A DNA stretch of 50,572 bases from Oxalobacteraceae bacterium (GTDB lineage: Bacteria > Pseudomonadota > Gammaproteobacteria > Burkholderiales > Burkholderiaceae_D): the NCBI GenBank assembly GCA_013284265.1, contig JABTBR010000052.1, positions 1 to 50,572 on the forward strand, given 5' to 3'. The position numbers were made by a program, and so were the translations under genes. The notes beneath the pieces were generated by a model. That model was not told the DNA's origin. It saw only the letters and a program-made list of their open reading frames with translations, and did not search any database. Positions 1-8,212 of the stretch are shown here, one piece after another. Position 1 is the stretch's first letter. Each line of letters begins with the position of its first letter.

Positions 1-894
1 CGCGGGGCGCGCGCCGGCGATGACCAGGGCCGCGCCGGCGCAGGGCAGCAGCGCAGACAGGCCGGGCATGGGCGTGGCGGCCTTGAAGGCCAGCACGGCG
101 TAGACGATCAGCGCCAGGCCGGCCGCCAGCATGGCTTCGTGCAGAGCCGACCAGCCTTTGCCGCTGTCGCTGCGCTGCTGGTAGCACAGCGACAGCAGCA
201 TGCCGATCAGGAATTCGAAGGCGCGCGTGTGCACGTGGAAGTAGGCGCCCGGCACATAGTGGCTGACCGCATATTGGGAATACGCCAGCGAGGCCAGGAA
301 CAGCAGGCCCAGCAGCGCGAGCTTGGTGCTCTTGCCGGTGTTACGCAGCAGCACCAGCAGCAGCGGGAACAGCAGATAGAACTGTTCCTCCACCGACAGC
401 GACCAGGTATGCAGCAGCGGCTGCTTGTCGGCGGTGGCGTCGAAGTAGCCGGTCTGCTTGGACAGATAGATGTTCGAATAGAACAGGGCGACGAAGCCGG
501 CGTTCTTGAGGATGTCGCCGGTGTCCTCGGGGAAGCAGAACAGTACGCCGAACAGCAGCGTGGCGGCCAGCACCACGAACAGCGACGGCGCCAGCCGCTT
601 CAGGCGGCGCGCGTAGAACTCCGCCAGCGAGAACTGGCGCAGCTGCTGGCGACTGAGGATGGCATTACTGACCACATAGCCGGATATGACGAAGAACACG
701 TCCACACCCACATAACCGCCGCCGAACCAGCTCAGCTGGGCATGGCAGAACAGCACGGCCAGCACCGCCAGCGCGCGCAAGCCATCGATCTCGGCGCTGT
801 GCACAGTCGCGCTCAAGGGGACGAAGATGCTGGGGGGCGGGGCTGTTGCGCCGGAGGCGGGGGCAGGGGTGGGGCTGCTGTGGTGCTGAAGCAT
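1..894 (-). CDS. Acyltransferase 3 (OafA/YrhL-type), C-terminus cut by window edge
   Basis: Reading the minus strand from the ATG at 894 gives an open frame that runs off the left edge, so only the first 298 residues are visible. After a Pro/Ala/Ser-rich cytoplasmic lead comes EIDGLRALAVLAVL, then GGYVGVDVFFVISGYV and SVEEQFYLLFPLL. These are the standard signatures of membrane acyltransferase family 3, which moves acetyl or other acyl groups onto sugars of O-antigen or exopolysaccharide in the inner membrane. The catalytic His of the family is probably the one in the FCHA segment. Several hydrophobic helices follow. The acyl acceptor cannot be told from sequence. An upstream in-frame ATG at 928 runs into a stop after three codons, so 894 is the start. 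Confidence 0.9.
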   Translation of the reverse strand, partial: MLQHHSSPTPAPASGATAPPPSIFVPLSATVHSAEIDGLRALAVLAVLFCHAQLSWFGGGYVGVDVFFVISGYVVSNAILSRQQLRQFSLAEFYARRLKRLAPSLFVVLAATLLFGVLFCFPEDTGDILKNAGFVALFYSNIYLSKQTGYFDATADKQPLLHTWSLSVEEQFYLLFPLLLVLLRNTGKSTKLALLGLLFLASLAYSQYAVSHYVPGAYFHVHTRAFEFLIGMLLSLCYQQRSDSGKGWSALHEAMLAAGLALIVYAVLAFKAATPMPGLSALLPCAGAALVIAGARPA

Positions 895-965
895 GTTGTT
901 AATTCGGCAAAAGGCGCTATTGTCTCATAGAAAGTACGGCGCCGGCCCGCCAGGGGGCCCCGCTG

Positions 966-1502
966 TTATTCCTCGTTCGGCATCCCGGCCAGCAGGTCGG
1001 TGACGCCGATGTCCTGGCCGGCCTGGAACAGCAGGGTGCTGGCCTGGCCGCGATGGTGGGTCTGGTGGTTGAACACATGCAGCAGCAACATTCCCAGGCC
1101 GCGGCTGAAGCGCACGCCCTTGGTGTTGGCGTAGCGTACCTGCCGGGCCAGATCGTCCGCCGTCAGGGAGGCGATCCAGCGTTCGATGATGGCGTCGAGT
1201 TCCCCCCGGCGCGCGGCCAGCGCGGGCAGCTCGGTTTCCAGCATGGCGGCCAGGCCGGAGGGCAGGTCCATGGCGCGCACCGGGTCGAGCAGCGGGGTGG
1301 GAATGTCCAAGGCGCAGAAGCGCTTGAGCCAGATGGTGTCGGCCACCACCAGATGGTTCAGCGTGCCGAGGATGGAGCCGAAGAAGGCGCCCCGCTCCTG
1401 CAGCAATTCGGCCGGCGCCAGGCACGCGGCCGCTTCATACACCTGGCGGTTCATGGCGCGGTTGTATTCGGACAGCAGAATGAATGCGGCGGGTGTGCTC
1501 AA
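966..1502 (-). CDS. DinB-family protein
   Basis: A 178-residue protein with the DinB/YfiT four-helix-bundle pattern: an early His in GTLNHLVVAD and the later pair in FNHQTHHRGQA form the usual three-His metal site. Family members are metal-binding proteins, some being thiol-dependent transferases or hydrolases; the substrate here is unknown. The best start is a TTG at 1502, preceded by AGGAG with seven bases of spacing. The first ATG lies 16 codons later and would remove part of the first helix. The gene is leftward like its neighbours, but the 71-base gap to the acyltransferase gives no clear functional link. Confidence 0.85.
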   Translation of the reverse strand: MSTPAAFILLSEYNRAMNRQVYEAAACLAPAELLQERGAFFGSILGTLNHLVVADTIWLKRFCALDIPTPLLDPVRAMDLPSGLAAMLETELPALAARRGELDAIIERWIASLTADDLARQVRYANTKGVRFSRGLGMLLLHVFNHQTHHRGQASTLLFQAGQDIGVTDLLAGMPNEE

Positions 1503-1667
1503 GGGCTGGCTCCTGTTCTTGCCGGGTGTGCTGGCGATGCCGGCGCGATGTGGCCGGGGCGGGTCAGCTGCGATTGTAGCAAGGGATCGGCGCTGGCGCA
1601 GGCGGCCGGAAGGAAGTGGGCACCAGGGCAGAGGAGACCAGCCCCTCCACCCCGGCGCCCGGGGGGA

Positions 1668-3023
1668 TCAATGCAGTTTGACCGGTGGCAGGACCTTGGC
1701 GCGCAGCCAGTCCACCAGGGTGTGAACCGCCATGCGTGCCATGCCATGCAGGGCCAGCATGTGTTTCTGGTACATCATGCCGTACAGCAGACGCGCCGCC
1801 GCGCCGCCGACGTGAATGCTCTTGCCCGTGACCGCGCCACTGAGCACGCCGACGGCTGCCAGCGGTCCGAGCGAGACCAGCGAGCCGTAGTCGCGGTAGC
1901 GGAAGCCGGCCAGCGCGCCGGCCTTGGGCATGGCGGCCACACTGCCTGCCTTGGCTAGCTTGGCGGCATCGGCCAGGTGCTTGGCCATATGCTTGGCCAG
2001 ATACACGGCCTGCTGGTGCGCGACCTGCGCCCGTGGCGGCACCGCGCCCTTGTCCGGGCAGATGAAGCTGGCGCAGTCGCCGAAGGCATACACGTGCTCG
2101 TCGGCCGGCGCGCGCAGCGTGGCATCGACCGCGATCTGGTTCATGCGGTTGACCGGCAGACCCAGTGCCGCGCACAGGGCCGGCGCTTCCACGCCCGCCG
2201 CCCACAGGGCCAGGTCGGCGCGATGCTCATGGCCGGTGCTGTCGATCACCGCCTGCGGCGTGACGCTGGCCACCGAGGTGTTCGTCAGCACGCTGATGCC
2301 GAGCGAACGCAGATGGCTGGCGGCGCGCTCCGACAGGCTGGCATGCAGGTGCGGCAGCAGATACTGGCCGCGCTCGATGATGCTGATGCGCACATCCTTG
2401 ACCGGGTCCAGCGCATGGACCTTGTACTGGGCCAGCGCGCGGGCGCTGTGGCTCAGTTCCGCCGCCAGTTCCACGCCGGTGGCGCCGCCACCGACGATCA
2501 CCACGTTCACCTGGGCAGCGCCTGCCGCGCAATCGCCGCGCTGCTTGCGCTCGCCGGCCTCGATGCAGGCATTGACGAAGCGTTTGCGGAACACTTCCGC
2601 CTCGGTCACGTTGTCGAGCGTGAGCACATGGGCCGCCGCGCCGGGAATGCCGAAGAAGTTGGTGACCGAACCGAGTGCCAGTACCAGCTTGTCGTAGCCT
2701 ATGCTGCGGCGCGGCTGCAGTTCCAGCCCGTCGACCCGGCGCGGGGCCAGTTCGATGCTGCGCGCTGCGCGGTCGATGGACATCACCTCGCCCTGGATGA
2801 ATTCGAAATGATGGTCGGCCGCCTGGGCCGGGAATTCGATCTGGGTCACTTGCGGGTCGCACTTGCCCGATGCCACGGTATGCAGCAAAGGCTTCCAGAA
2901 ATGACCTGGCGAGCGGTCGACCAGCAGCACGCGCGCGCGCCCGGCCTTGCCCAGTGTGTCCCCAAGACGGGTGGCCAGTTCAAGTCCGCCGGCGCCGCCT
3001 CCTACAATAACGATGGTGTCCAT
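1668..3023 (-). CDS. ndh: Type II NADH:quinone oxidoreductase (NDH-2)
   Basis: A 451-residue pyridine-nucleotide-disulfide oxidoreductase. It opens with the FAD Rossmann motif VIVGGGAGGLELA and carries the second, NADH-binding motif VIVGGGATGVELAAEL near residue 175. A conserved FAD segment VYAFGDCASF follows, and the C-terminal 100 residues contain amphipathic stretches typical of membrane-associated NDH-2. The enzyme passes electrons from NADH to the quinone pool without pumping protons. GGAGG lies seven bases before the ATG. The length fits Ndh (about 430-450). A related sulfide:quinone reductase is less likely because I do not see its cysteine pair. The upstream HAD-like gene is co-directional with a 65-base gap. 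Confidence 0.88.
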   Translation of the reverse strand: MDTIVIVGGGAGGLELATRLGDTLGKAGRARVLLVDRSPGHFWKPLLHTVASGKCDPQVTQIEFPAQAADHHFEFIQGEVMSIDRAARSIELAPRRVDGLELQPRRSIGYDKLVLALGSVTNFFGIPGAAAHVLTLDNVTEAEVFRKRFVNACIEAGERKQRGDCAAGAAQVNVVIVGGGATGVELAAELSHSARALAQYKVHALDPVKDVRISIIERGQYLLPHLHASLSERAASHLRSLGISVLTNTSVASVTPQAVIDSTGHEHRADLALWAAGVEAPALCAALGLPVNRMNQIAVDATLRAPADEHVYAFGDCASFICPDKGAVPPRAQVAHQQAVYLAKHMAKHLADAAKLAKAGSVAAMPKAGALAGFRYRDYGSLVSLGPLAAVGVLSGAVTGKSIHVGGAAARLLYGMMYQKHMLALHGMARMAVHTLVDWLRAKVLPPVKLH

Positions 3024-3088
3024 GATTCGCCTCCAGTGAGTTTAAATGGTGGTGCGACAGGATGGTCCTAAGGCTCCCTGCAAACCTG

Positions 3089-3796
3089 CTATGCGGCCAA
3101 TTCCTTGTCTTGATCTTGCTGCGGATTGGCCGAGAATGGGCTGATGCGCAATTCGTGCAGCGCCTCGAAAGTGATGAACTGCTGCGGACGCAGCACGTCC
3201 GCGCCATACGGTGCCACCGACACGGTCCACAGGCCGCATTCCTCGGCGGCGCGCAGGCCCGGCACGGCGGTGTCGATCGCGACCGCGGCGCTGGCCTCGA
3301 TGCCCATCGCGTGCAGGGCGCGGCCGAAGGGGCCGGTGGCCGCGGGGCCTTCGAAGCTGACACCGCCGGCGACGACGGTAAACATGCTGTTCACATCGGA
3401 GCCGAAGCTTTGCGACAGCAAGGCGCTGGTGACCGGCGCGGGCAGGTCAGACAGGATCGCGACCTTGCAGCCGGCGGCCAGTGCATCGTCAATCAGCGTC
3501 AGGGCGGCGGGCGAGACTTTCGGCGCGCGCTCGGCCACGGCTTGCTGGAACTGGCGGTGCTTCTCGGCGAACAGTTCGGCCACGCCTTCCTTGTTGCGCG
3601 ACATCGGCTCGAAGGCGATGGCGGCGCCCACGGCGCGGGAGTAACCGTGGGTGGCAGCGGCGGCGCGCAGCGCCGGCAAGGTCCAGCGCAGCGACAGGCC
3701 AGCATGCGCAAAGGCGCCATTGCAGGCTGCCAGATGCAGCGCTTCGGTGTCGAACAGTACGCCGTCGAGGCCAAGGAAGATTACGTCGATGCTCAT
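3089..3796 (-). CDS. HAD-superfamily protein (CbbY-like) lacking the nucleophile; probable pseudoenzyme
   Basis: A 235-residue protein with the HAD fold layout of CbbY/phosphoglycolate-phosphatase types. Motif I, normally hhhDxDGT/V, reads FLGLDGVLFDTE: the first Asp, which forms the phospho-aspartate, is Gly. Motif II (VAILSD) is present. The motif III lysine is not evident around FEGPAATGPFGRAL, and motif IV reads AIDTAVPGL rather than the usual acidic EDS. Phosphatase activity is therefore doubtful, although the frame is intact and full length. It lies divergent from a CbbR-like regulator, the arrangement seen for cbbY in Calvin-cycle bacteria, but no RuBisCO genes are in the window. No strong ribosome-binding site precedes the start. 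Confidence 0.75.
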   Translation of the reverse strand: MSIDVIFLGLDGVLFDTEALHLAACNGAFAHAGLSLRWTLPALRAAAATHGYSRAVGAAIAFEPMSRNKEGVAELFAEKHRQFQQAVAERAPKVSPAALTLIDDALAAGCKVAILSDLPAPVTSALLSQSFGSDVNSMFTVVAGGVSFEGPAATGPFGRALHAMGIEASAAVAIDTAVPGLRAAEECGLWTVSVAPYGADVLRPQQFITFEALHELRISPFSANPQQDQDKELAA

Positions 3797-3927
3797 GTCG
3801 AATGCTCTCGCTAAAAGGGGTATGCAATCGGGCTTGCTGTTGTTTCAGCAGTTCATGAGTACGAATATAAAGGTAGAATAAACAAAAGAAAAATTAAAGA
3901 TACTCGATAATTGATAAGGAATGCCTT

Positions 3928-4881
3928 ATGTATCACGCCAGTTTTCGCCAGCTCCAGTCGCTGGTGCTGATCGCCCGCCATGAAAGCGTGTCGCGCGCGG
4001 CCGATGCGATGCACGTCACGCAGCCGGCGGTATCGTTGCAATTACGCACACTCGAAGAGATCGCCGGCATTGCGCTGACGCGCAAGGTGGGGCGCAATAT
4101 CCAGCTGACGGCGGCCGGCGAGGTCATGGTGGAATTTTCCGAACGCATCCTGCGCCTGTGGGAGCAGGCCGGCGACGAGCTGGCGGCCCTGCAGGGCGTG
4201 ACCAGCGGCACGCTGCGCATCGGCGCCGTGACCACGGCGGAACACTTGTTGCCGCCGTTGCTAGTGCCATTCACCCTGGAACGGCCCGATGTACGTTTGA
4301 AACTTCAGGTGGGTAATCGCGCCGAGATCGTCAACATGCTGGCGCGCCACGAAATCGATCTGGCCATCATGGGCACGCCGCCGCGCGAGTTGCGCACCAA
4401 CGCGGCCCGGTTCGCGCGCCACCCGATGGCTTTTGTGGCGGGACCGGCCCATCCCCTGATGAAAAAACGCAAGGTGGCGCTGAGCGATGTGATGGGCGCC
4501 AGCCTGATGGTGCGCGAACGCGGTTCCGGTACGCGCACGGCGATCGAGAAACTGTTCCGCGAAAGCGGGCATCCGCTCAACTTCGGTTCCGAGGTGTCGA
4601 GCAACGAGGCGATCAAGCGCATGGTGTCGGCCGGGCTGGGCGTGGGCTTTTTATCGGTGCACGCCTGCGCGCTGGAATTCGAGGCCGGCCTGCTGGCGAT
4701 TTTACCGATGCAGGAAAATCCGGTGGAAGCCGACTGGCATGTGATGCACTTGAGCGATCACCCGATTCCGAAGGTGGCGGCGGCCTTCCAGGATTATGTG
4801 ATCGAGAATGGCCAGGAGCTGGTGCGGCGCGAGCTGGAAGGCTTCAGCAAGCGCCTGGTGCAGCAGCGCAAGCCGCGCTGA
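3928..4881 (+). CDS. LysR-family regulator, CbbR-like
   Basis: A 317-residue LysR regulator. The N-terminal winged helix-turn-helix (residues about 5-65) contains SRAADAMHVTQPAVSLQLRT, and a type 2 periplasmic-binding-like effector domain follows from about residue 90 (SGTLRIGAVTTAEHLLPPLL). That start of the effector domain, together with LPPLLVPF and GSGTRTAIEKLF, resembles CbbR/CysB-group proteins that sense metabolites such as NADPH or sugar phosphates. CbbR normally controls Calvin-cycle genes, but the only divergent neighbour is the HAD-like gene at 3089-3796. The AT-rich 131-base interval between them is the likely operator region. The effector is unknown. Confidence 0.85.
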   Translation: MYHASFRQLQSLVLIARHESVSRAADAMHVTQPAVSLQLRTLEEIAGIALTRKVGRNIQLTAAGEVMVEFSERILRLWEQAGDELAALQGVTSGTLRIGAVTTAEHLLPPLLVPFTLERPDVRLKLQVGNRAEIVNMLARHEIDLAIMGTPPRELRTNAARFARHPMAFVAGPAHPLMKKRKVALSDVMGASLMVRERGSGTRTAIEKLFRESGHPLNFGSEVSSNEAIKRMVSAGLGVGFLSVHACALEFEAGLLAILPMQENPVEADWHVMHLSDHPIPKVAAAFQDYVIENGQELVRRELEGFSKRLVQQRKPR

Positions 4882-4949
4882 GTTGGTTCAAAATCGACCG
4901 CCAGGTGCCGGTGGCGCGGGGGCAGCTTAGGCATGCCGCAGTGCTGTTA

Positions 4950-5106
4950 GAACCCAAGGCAAAGAGCCGGGGTCTGCGCTAAGCATGCCACCGCGCTATT
5001 TAGAACCCAAGGCAAAGAGCCGGGGTCTGACCCAAGGGTCCGGAGAGGGGCTGCGCCCCGCCTGTCCCGATGGGACAGGCCCCCAGGGGTACGCCGTGGG
5101 TTTTAA
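4950..5106. repeat. Intergenic palindromic repeat, copy 1 (partial plus full unit)
   Basis: A partial left arm (about 4950-4977) is followed by a full unit (about 5002-5106). The unit begins GAACCCAAGGCAAAGAGCC, has the core GGGGCTGCGCCCCGCC, then a GTCCC/GGGAC hairpin, and ends ACGCCGTGGGTTTT, so its ends are inverted repeats of each other. The same arms and core recur at nine other intergenic sites in this window. It lies between the convergent 3' ends of the LysR and gluQ genes. The function is unknown; a REP/MITE-like element or an RNA hairpin at gene ends is possible. Confidence 0.85.
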
Positions 5107-5124
5107 ATGACGGCCGTGGCGCGC

Positions 5125-6036
5125 TTAATTTGGTGTTTCGTGGGCTGCGAGCAGAGCGGCCCAGGCCGGCACTGCTACGCGCCAGAAGGCATCGAGATCG
5201 CTCGCCTGCAGCTCCATACCAAGGAAGCGCGCGGCAGGCAACAGCGCCTGCTGCAACAAGGCTTGCGGCGCGCCGCCATCGTCGAAGGCGAGGGCGCCGG
5301 TCTGCTTGGACAGTTTCTCGCCCAGTTCGTTGTTGACCACGGGGACGTGCAGATAGCGTGGCTGCGGCAAGCCCAGCATTTGCTGCAGATACAACTGGCG
5401 CGGCGTGGAGTCGAGCAGGTCGGCACCGCGCACGATGTCGGTGATGCCCTGGGCGCCATCGTCAACCACCACGGCCAGCTGGTAGGCCCAGAAGCCGTCG
5501 GCGCGCTTGACGACAAAGTCGCCCACCTCATCGGTCAAGTCCTGGCTGACCAGGCCGCACCAGCGGTCGCTGCAGGAGGCGATGTAGTGCGGTGTCTGCG
5601 GCACGGCCAGGCGCAGCGCGCGCGCGCTGCGGCCAGGGGCCAGGCCGTGGCGGCAGGTGCCCGGATAGATCAGCGCCTGGGCCTGGCGGCCAGTCAGGCT
5701 CAGCTGCGAGTCGGCGATTTCCTTGCGCGAACAGGCGCAGGGGTAGATCAGCGCGCCGAGCCGGGCCAGCGCGGCCTGGTACAGCTCGCCGCGCTGGCTC
5801 TGCCAGCTCACTTCGCCATCCCACAGCATGCCGCAGCGTTGCAGAGAGGCGAGGATGTGCTGGTCGGCGCCGGCCACGTTGCGGTCGCCGTCGACGTCCT
5901 CGATGCGCAGCAGCCAGCTGCCGTGGTGGACTTTGGCATCCAGGTAGCTGGCCATGGCGGCCACCAGCGAACCGATGTGGAGCGGGCCGGTGGGGGAGGG
6001 GGCGAAGCGGCCGATGTAGGGGGGAGTCACTGTCAT
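5125..6036 (-). CDS. gluQ: Glutamyl-Q tRNA(Asp) synthetase
   Basis: A 303-residue truncated class I glutamyl-tRNA-synthetase-like enzyme that has only the catalytic domain and no anticodon-binding domain. It shows the HIGH-type motif (PSPTGPLHIGSLVAAM), the zinc-site segment YPCACSRKEI with a further YPGTCRHG, and the KMSKS-type loop EKLSKQTGA. In this family the enzyme activates glutamate and attaches it to queuosine in the wobble position of tRNA-Asp. The length matches GluQ (about 290-310) and not GltX (about 470). The start at 6036 is an ATG a few bases after a GAGG run. In many proteobacteria gluQ follows dksA, but here it stands alone between repeat copies. Confidence 0.93.
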   Translation of the reverse strand: MTVTPPYIGRFAPSPTGPLHIGSLVAAMASYLDAKVHHGSWLLRIEDVDGDRNVAGADQHILASLQRCGMLWDGEVSWQSQRGELYQAALARLGALIYPCACSRKEIADSQLSLTGRQAQALIYPGTCRHGLAPGRSARALRLAVPQTPHYIASCSDRWCGLVSQDLTDEVGDFVVKRADGFWAYQLAVVVDDGAQGITDIVRGADLLDSTPRQLYLQQMLGLPQPRYLHVPVVNNELGEKLSKQTGALAFDDGGAPQALLQQALLPAARFLGMELQASDLDAFWRVAVPAWAALLAAHETPN

Positions 6037-6110
6037 GGGGGTGATTTTAACCTCAGGGCGGGGGCCGTGGTCGACTTGTACTCTCAGCTGAGCTGGTGTG
6101 TCCGGGCGCG

Positions 6111-6194
6111 TTTAAAACCTACGGCGTAACCCTGGGGTCTGACCCGGCGGGGCTCGGCGCCCCCGTCGCCCCCGGCTCTTTGCCGTGGGTTTTA
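6111..6194. repeat. Intergenic palindromic repeat, copy 2 (diverged centre)
   Basis: Starts TTTAAAACCTACGGCGTAAC and ends CCCCGGCTCTTTGCCGTGGG followed by TTTTAA. The arms match other copies, while the centre is shortened and different (a GC-rich palindrome instead of the usual core). It lies in the interval between the divergent gluQ and M28 peptidase genes, so this copy sits upstream of two genes rather than at a 3' end. Confidence 0.75.
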
Positions 6195-6329
6195 ATAGCG
6201 CTACCGGCATTTGCAGTGCGCCCCCGGAAGAGCGTTGCCGGCAATGGCAATGCGCCCCCGGCTTGGCTTACAATGTGCGACGCGGCAAGCACAGCTGCCG
6301 CCTTAACCCTTTTTCGCCATTAGGATCCC

Positions 6330-7964
6330 ATGCAGAAAATGTTCCCATCCTTTGTAGCTTCCGCCCTGGCCGCCAGCCTGGCGCTGGCTTTTCCTGCCCA
6401 TGCCGCCAGCGCCACAAGCGCGGCCGGTGTGCAGGAAGCTCCGCTGCGCGCTCACCTCGCGTTCCTGTCCCATGATGTGCTCGAAGGCCGCGGCACCGGC
6501 CAGCGCGGCGCCGACCTGACCGTTGCTTATCTGGAAACTCAGGCCCTGGCCGTGGGCCTGAAGCCGGGCAACGGCAACAGCTTCCGCCAGTCGGTCAAGA
6601 TCGCCGGCGTGAAAACGCTGCCGTCCGAGTCGACGCTGCAACTGAACGCGGGCGGACAGCCGCTGCCGCTGGCCTACGGCCGCGACTGGGTGTGGGCGCC
6701 GGGCGATGCCCAGGCCGCGCACAGCTTCGATGCCGGCCTGGTCTTCGTCGGCTACGGCATCAGCGCCAGCGAAGAGGGCTGGGACGACTTCAAGGGCGTC
6801 GATGTCACCGGCAAGATCGTGGTGATGATGGTCAATGACCCGCAACCCACCGCCGCCGAGCCGAACCGTTTCAACGGCAAGGGCCTGACCTACTATGGCC
6901 GCTGGACCTATAAATTCGAGGAAGCCAAGCGCCGTGGCGCGGCCGGCGTGCTGCTGATCCACACCGATGCGAGCGCCTCGTATGGCTGGAGCGTGGTACA
7001 GAACAGCTGGGCCGGTCCGGAACGCTTCCAGCTGGCACAAGGCAAGCTGGGCAGCGGCCTGCAGGGCTGGATGACGGAAGAGACGGCACGCAGCCTGTTC
7101 AAGGCGGCCGGCCAGGATCTGGACGCGTTGCGCGCCAAGGCCGAGCTCAAGGATTTCCAGCCTGTCGTGCTGAACGCCAAGCTGGGCGGCGAGATGAAGG
7201 CCGCCGTGCGCACGGTGGAGCAGTTCAATGTGGCCGGCGTGGTGCCGGGCACCGATGCCAAGCTGAAGGATGAAGTGGTGATCTACAGCGCGCACTGGGA
7301 CCATCTGGGTAAGCAGGGCGAAGGCGCGGACACCATCTTCAACGGCGCCGTCGACAACGCCTCCGGTTCGGCCGCGCTGCTGGCCATGGCCAAGGAAGCG
7401 GTGCGCGCGCCATCGAAGCGCAGCCAGATGTTCCTGTGGGTGGCCGCCGAAGAGCAGGGCCTGCTGGGCAGCGCCGCTTACGCGGTAAGCCCGCTGTGGC
7501 CGATGGCCAAGACGGCCGCCAATCTGAACCTGGACAGCCTGAACTTTGTTGGCCTGACGCGCGACATCGGCACCCAGGGCAGCGAGCGCACCGAACTGGG
7601 CAAGATGGCCGAAGTGACGGCGAAGAAAATGGGTATGCGGATCGCCGACGCCGAGCCGGATCTGGCCGGCGGCTATTTCCGCAGCGACCACTTCAACTTC
7701 GCCAAGTCCGGCGTGCCGGCCTTCTCGATCGAAGCGGGGCGCGTCTACATCAAGGACCCGGCCGGTGCCAAGGCCAAGGTCGATGCCTATGGTCCGCGCT
7801 ACCATCAGGTTACCGATGAATACGATGCGAGCTGGGATCTGAGCGGCATGGTGCAGCAGGCGCAGTTTACGCTGAACCTGGGCCGCATGATCGCGGACGC
7901 GCCGAAGATGCCGGCCTGGAAGGCGGGCGATGCGTTTGGCAAGGCCCGCGCCAGCGCCAAGTAA
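6330..7964 (+). CDS. Secreted M28-family zinc peptidase with PA domain
   Basis: A 544-residue exported aminopeptidase-type enzyme. Residues 1-25 form a Sec signal peptide ending in AHA. A protease-associated insert (about residues 130-260, including AKRRGAAGVLLIHTDAS) precedes the rest of the M28 domain. Zinc ligands typical of M28 are visible: His and Asp in YSAHWDH and GAVDNASG, the Glu pair in VAAEEQGLLGS, Asp in NLNLDSLN and a late His in RYHQVTDEYD. The enzyme should remove amino acids from peptides in the periplasm or outside the cell; the specificity is unknown. AGGATCCC precedes the ATG. An intrinsic terminator follows, so the gene appears monocistronic. Confidence 0.92.
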   Translation: MQKMFPSFVASALAASLALAFPAHAASATSAAGVQEAPLRAHLAFLSHDVLEGRGTGQRGADLTVAYLETQALAVGLKPGNGNSFRQSVKIAGVKTLPSESTLQLNAGGQPLPLAYGRDWVWAPGDAQAAHSFDAGLVFVGYGISASEEGWDDFKGVDVTGKIVVMMVNDPQPTAAEPNRFNGKGLTYYGRWTYKFEEAKRRGAAGVLLIHTDASASYGWSVVQNSWAGPERFQLAQGKLGSGLQGWMTEETARSLFKAAGQDLDALRAKAELKDFQPVVLNAKLGGEMKAAVRTVEQFNVAGVVPGTDAKLKDEVVIYSAHWDHLGKQGEGADTIFNGAVDNASGSAALLAMAKEAVRAPSKRSQMFLWVAAEEQGLLGSAAYAVSPLWPMAKTAANLNLDSLNFVGLTRDIGTQGSERTELGKMAEVTAKKMGMRIADAEPDLAGGYFRSDHFNFAKSGVPAFSIEAGRVYIKDPAGAKAKVDAYGPRYHQVTDEYDASWDLSGMVQQAQFTLNLGRMIADAPKMPAWKAGDAFGKARASAK

Positions 7965-7985
7965 TACTGTTTGACCGGTCCATTG

Positions 7986-8010
7986 AAACCCGCCGCGTGC
8001 GGGTTTTTTT
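7986..8010 (+). terminator. Rho-independent terminator after the M28 peptidase
   Basis: AAACCCGC and GCGGGTTT form an eight-pair stem around a five-base loop, directly followed by a T tract, 21 bases after the stop codon. Confidence 0.9.
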
Positions 8011-8060
8011 ATGTCGCGCAGTTGGGAGGGGGCTGAGTTTGCGGGCCGCAGGCTGTCGTT

Positions 8061-8127
8061 CAAAACCCACGGCCTACCCCTGGGGTCAGACCCGACGGGT
8101 CTGACCCCGGCTCTTTGCCGTGGGTTC
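8061..8127. repeat. Intergenic palindromic repeat, copy 3 (short form)
   Basis: A 67-base short version: AAAACCCACGGC at the left, a central palindrome GGGTCAGACCCGACGGGTCT, and GCTCTTTGCCGTGGGTT at the right. It is nearly identical to the short copy at 30263-30333. It lies between the convergent 3' ends of the M28 peptidase gene and the MshEN-hybrid gene. Confidence 0.85.
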
Positions 8128-8212
8128 AGGCCGTTGCCGGCGGCCCTTTTGCTGTGGATGGAGGTTGCTGTAGGCGGCCCTTTTAGCTTGTTTAGGCTGA
8201 CGAGCCTGCAGC

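Noticed and set aside
3089..4881. Calvin-cycle (cbb) locus
   Set aside because: Only a CbbR-like regulator and a degenerate CbbY-like protein are present; no RuBisCO or phosphoribulokinase genes in the window.
6303..8063. Long leftward open frame opposite the M28 peptidase
   Set aside because: The rightward frame has a signal peptide and all zinc motifs. The antisense frame is Gln/His/Arg-rich low-complexity, as expected opposite a GC-rich gene.
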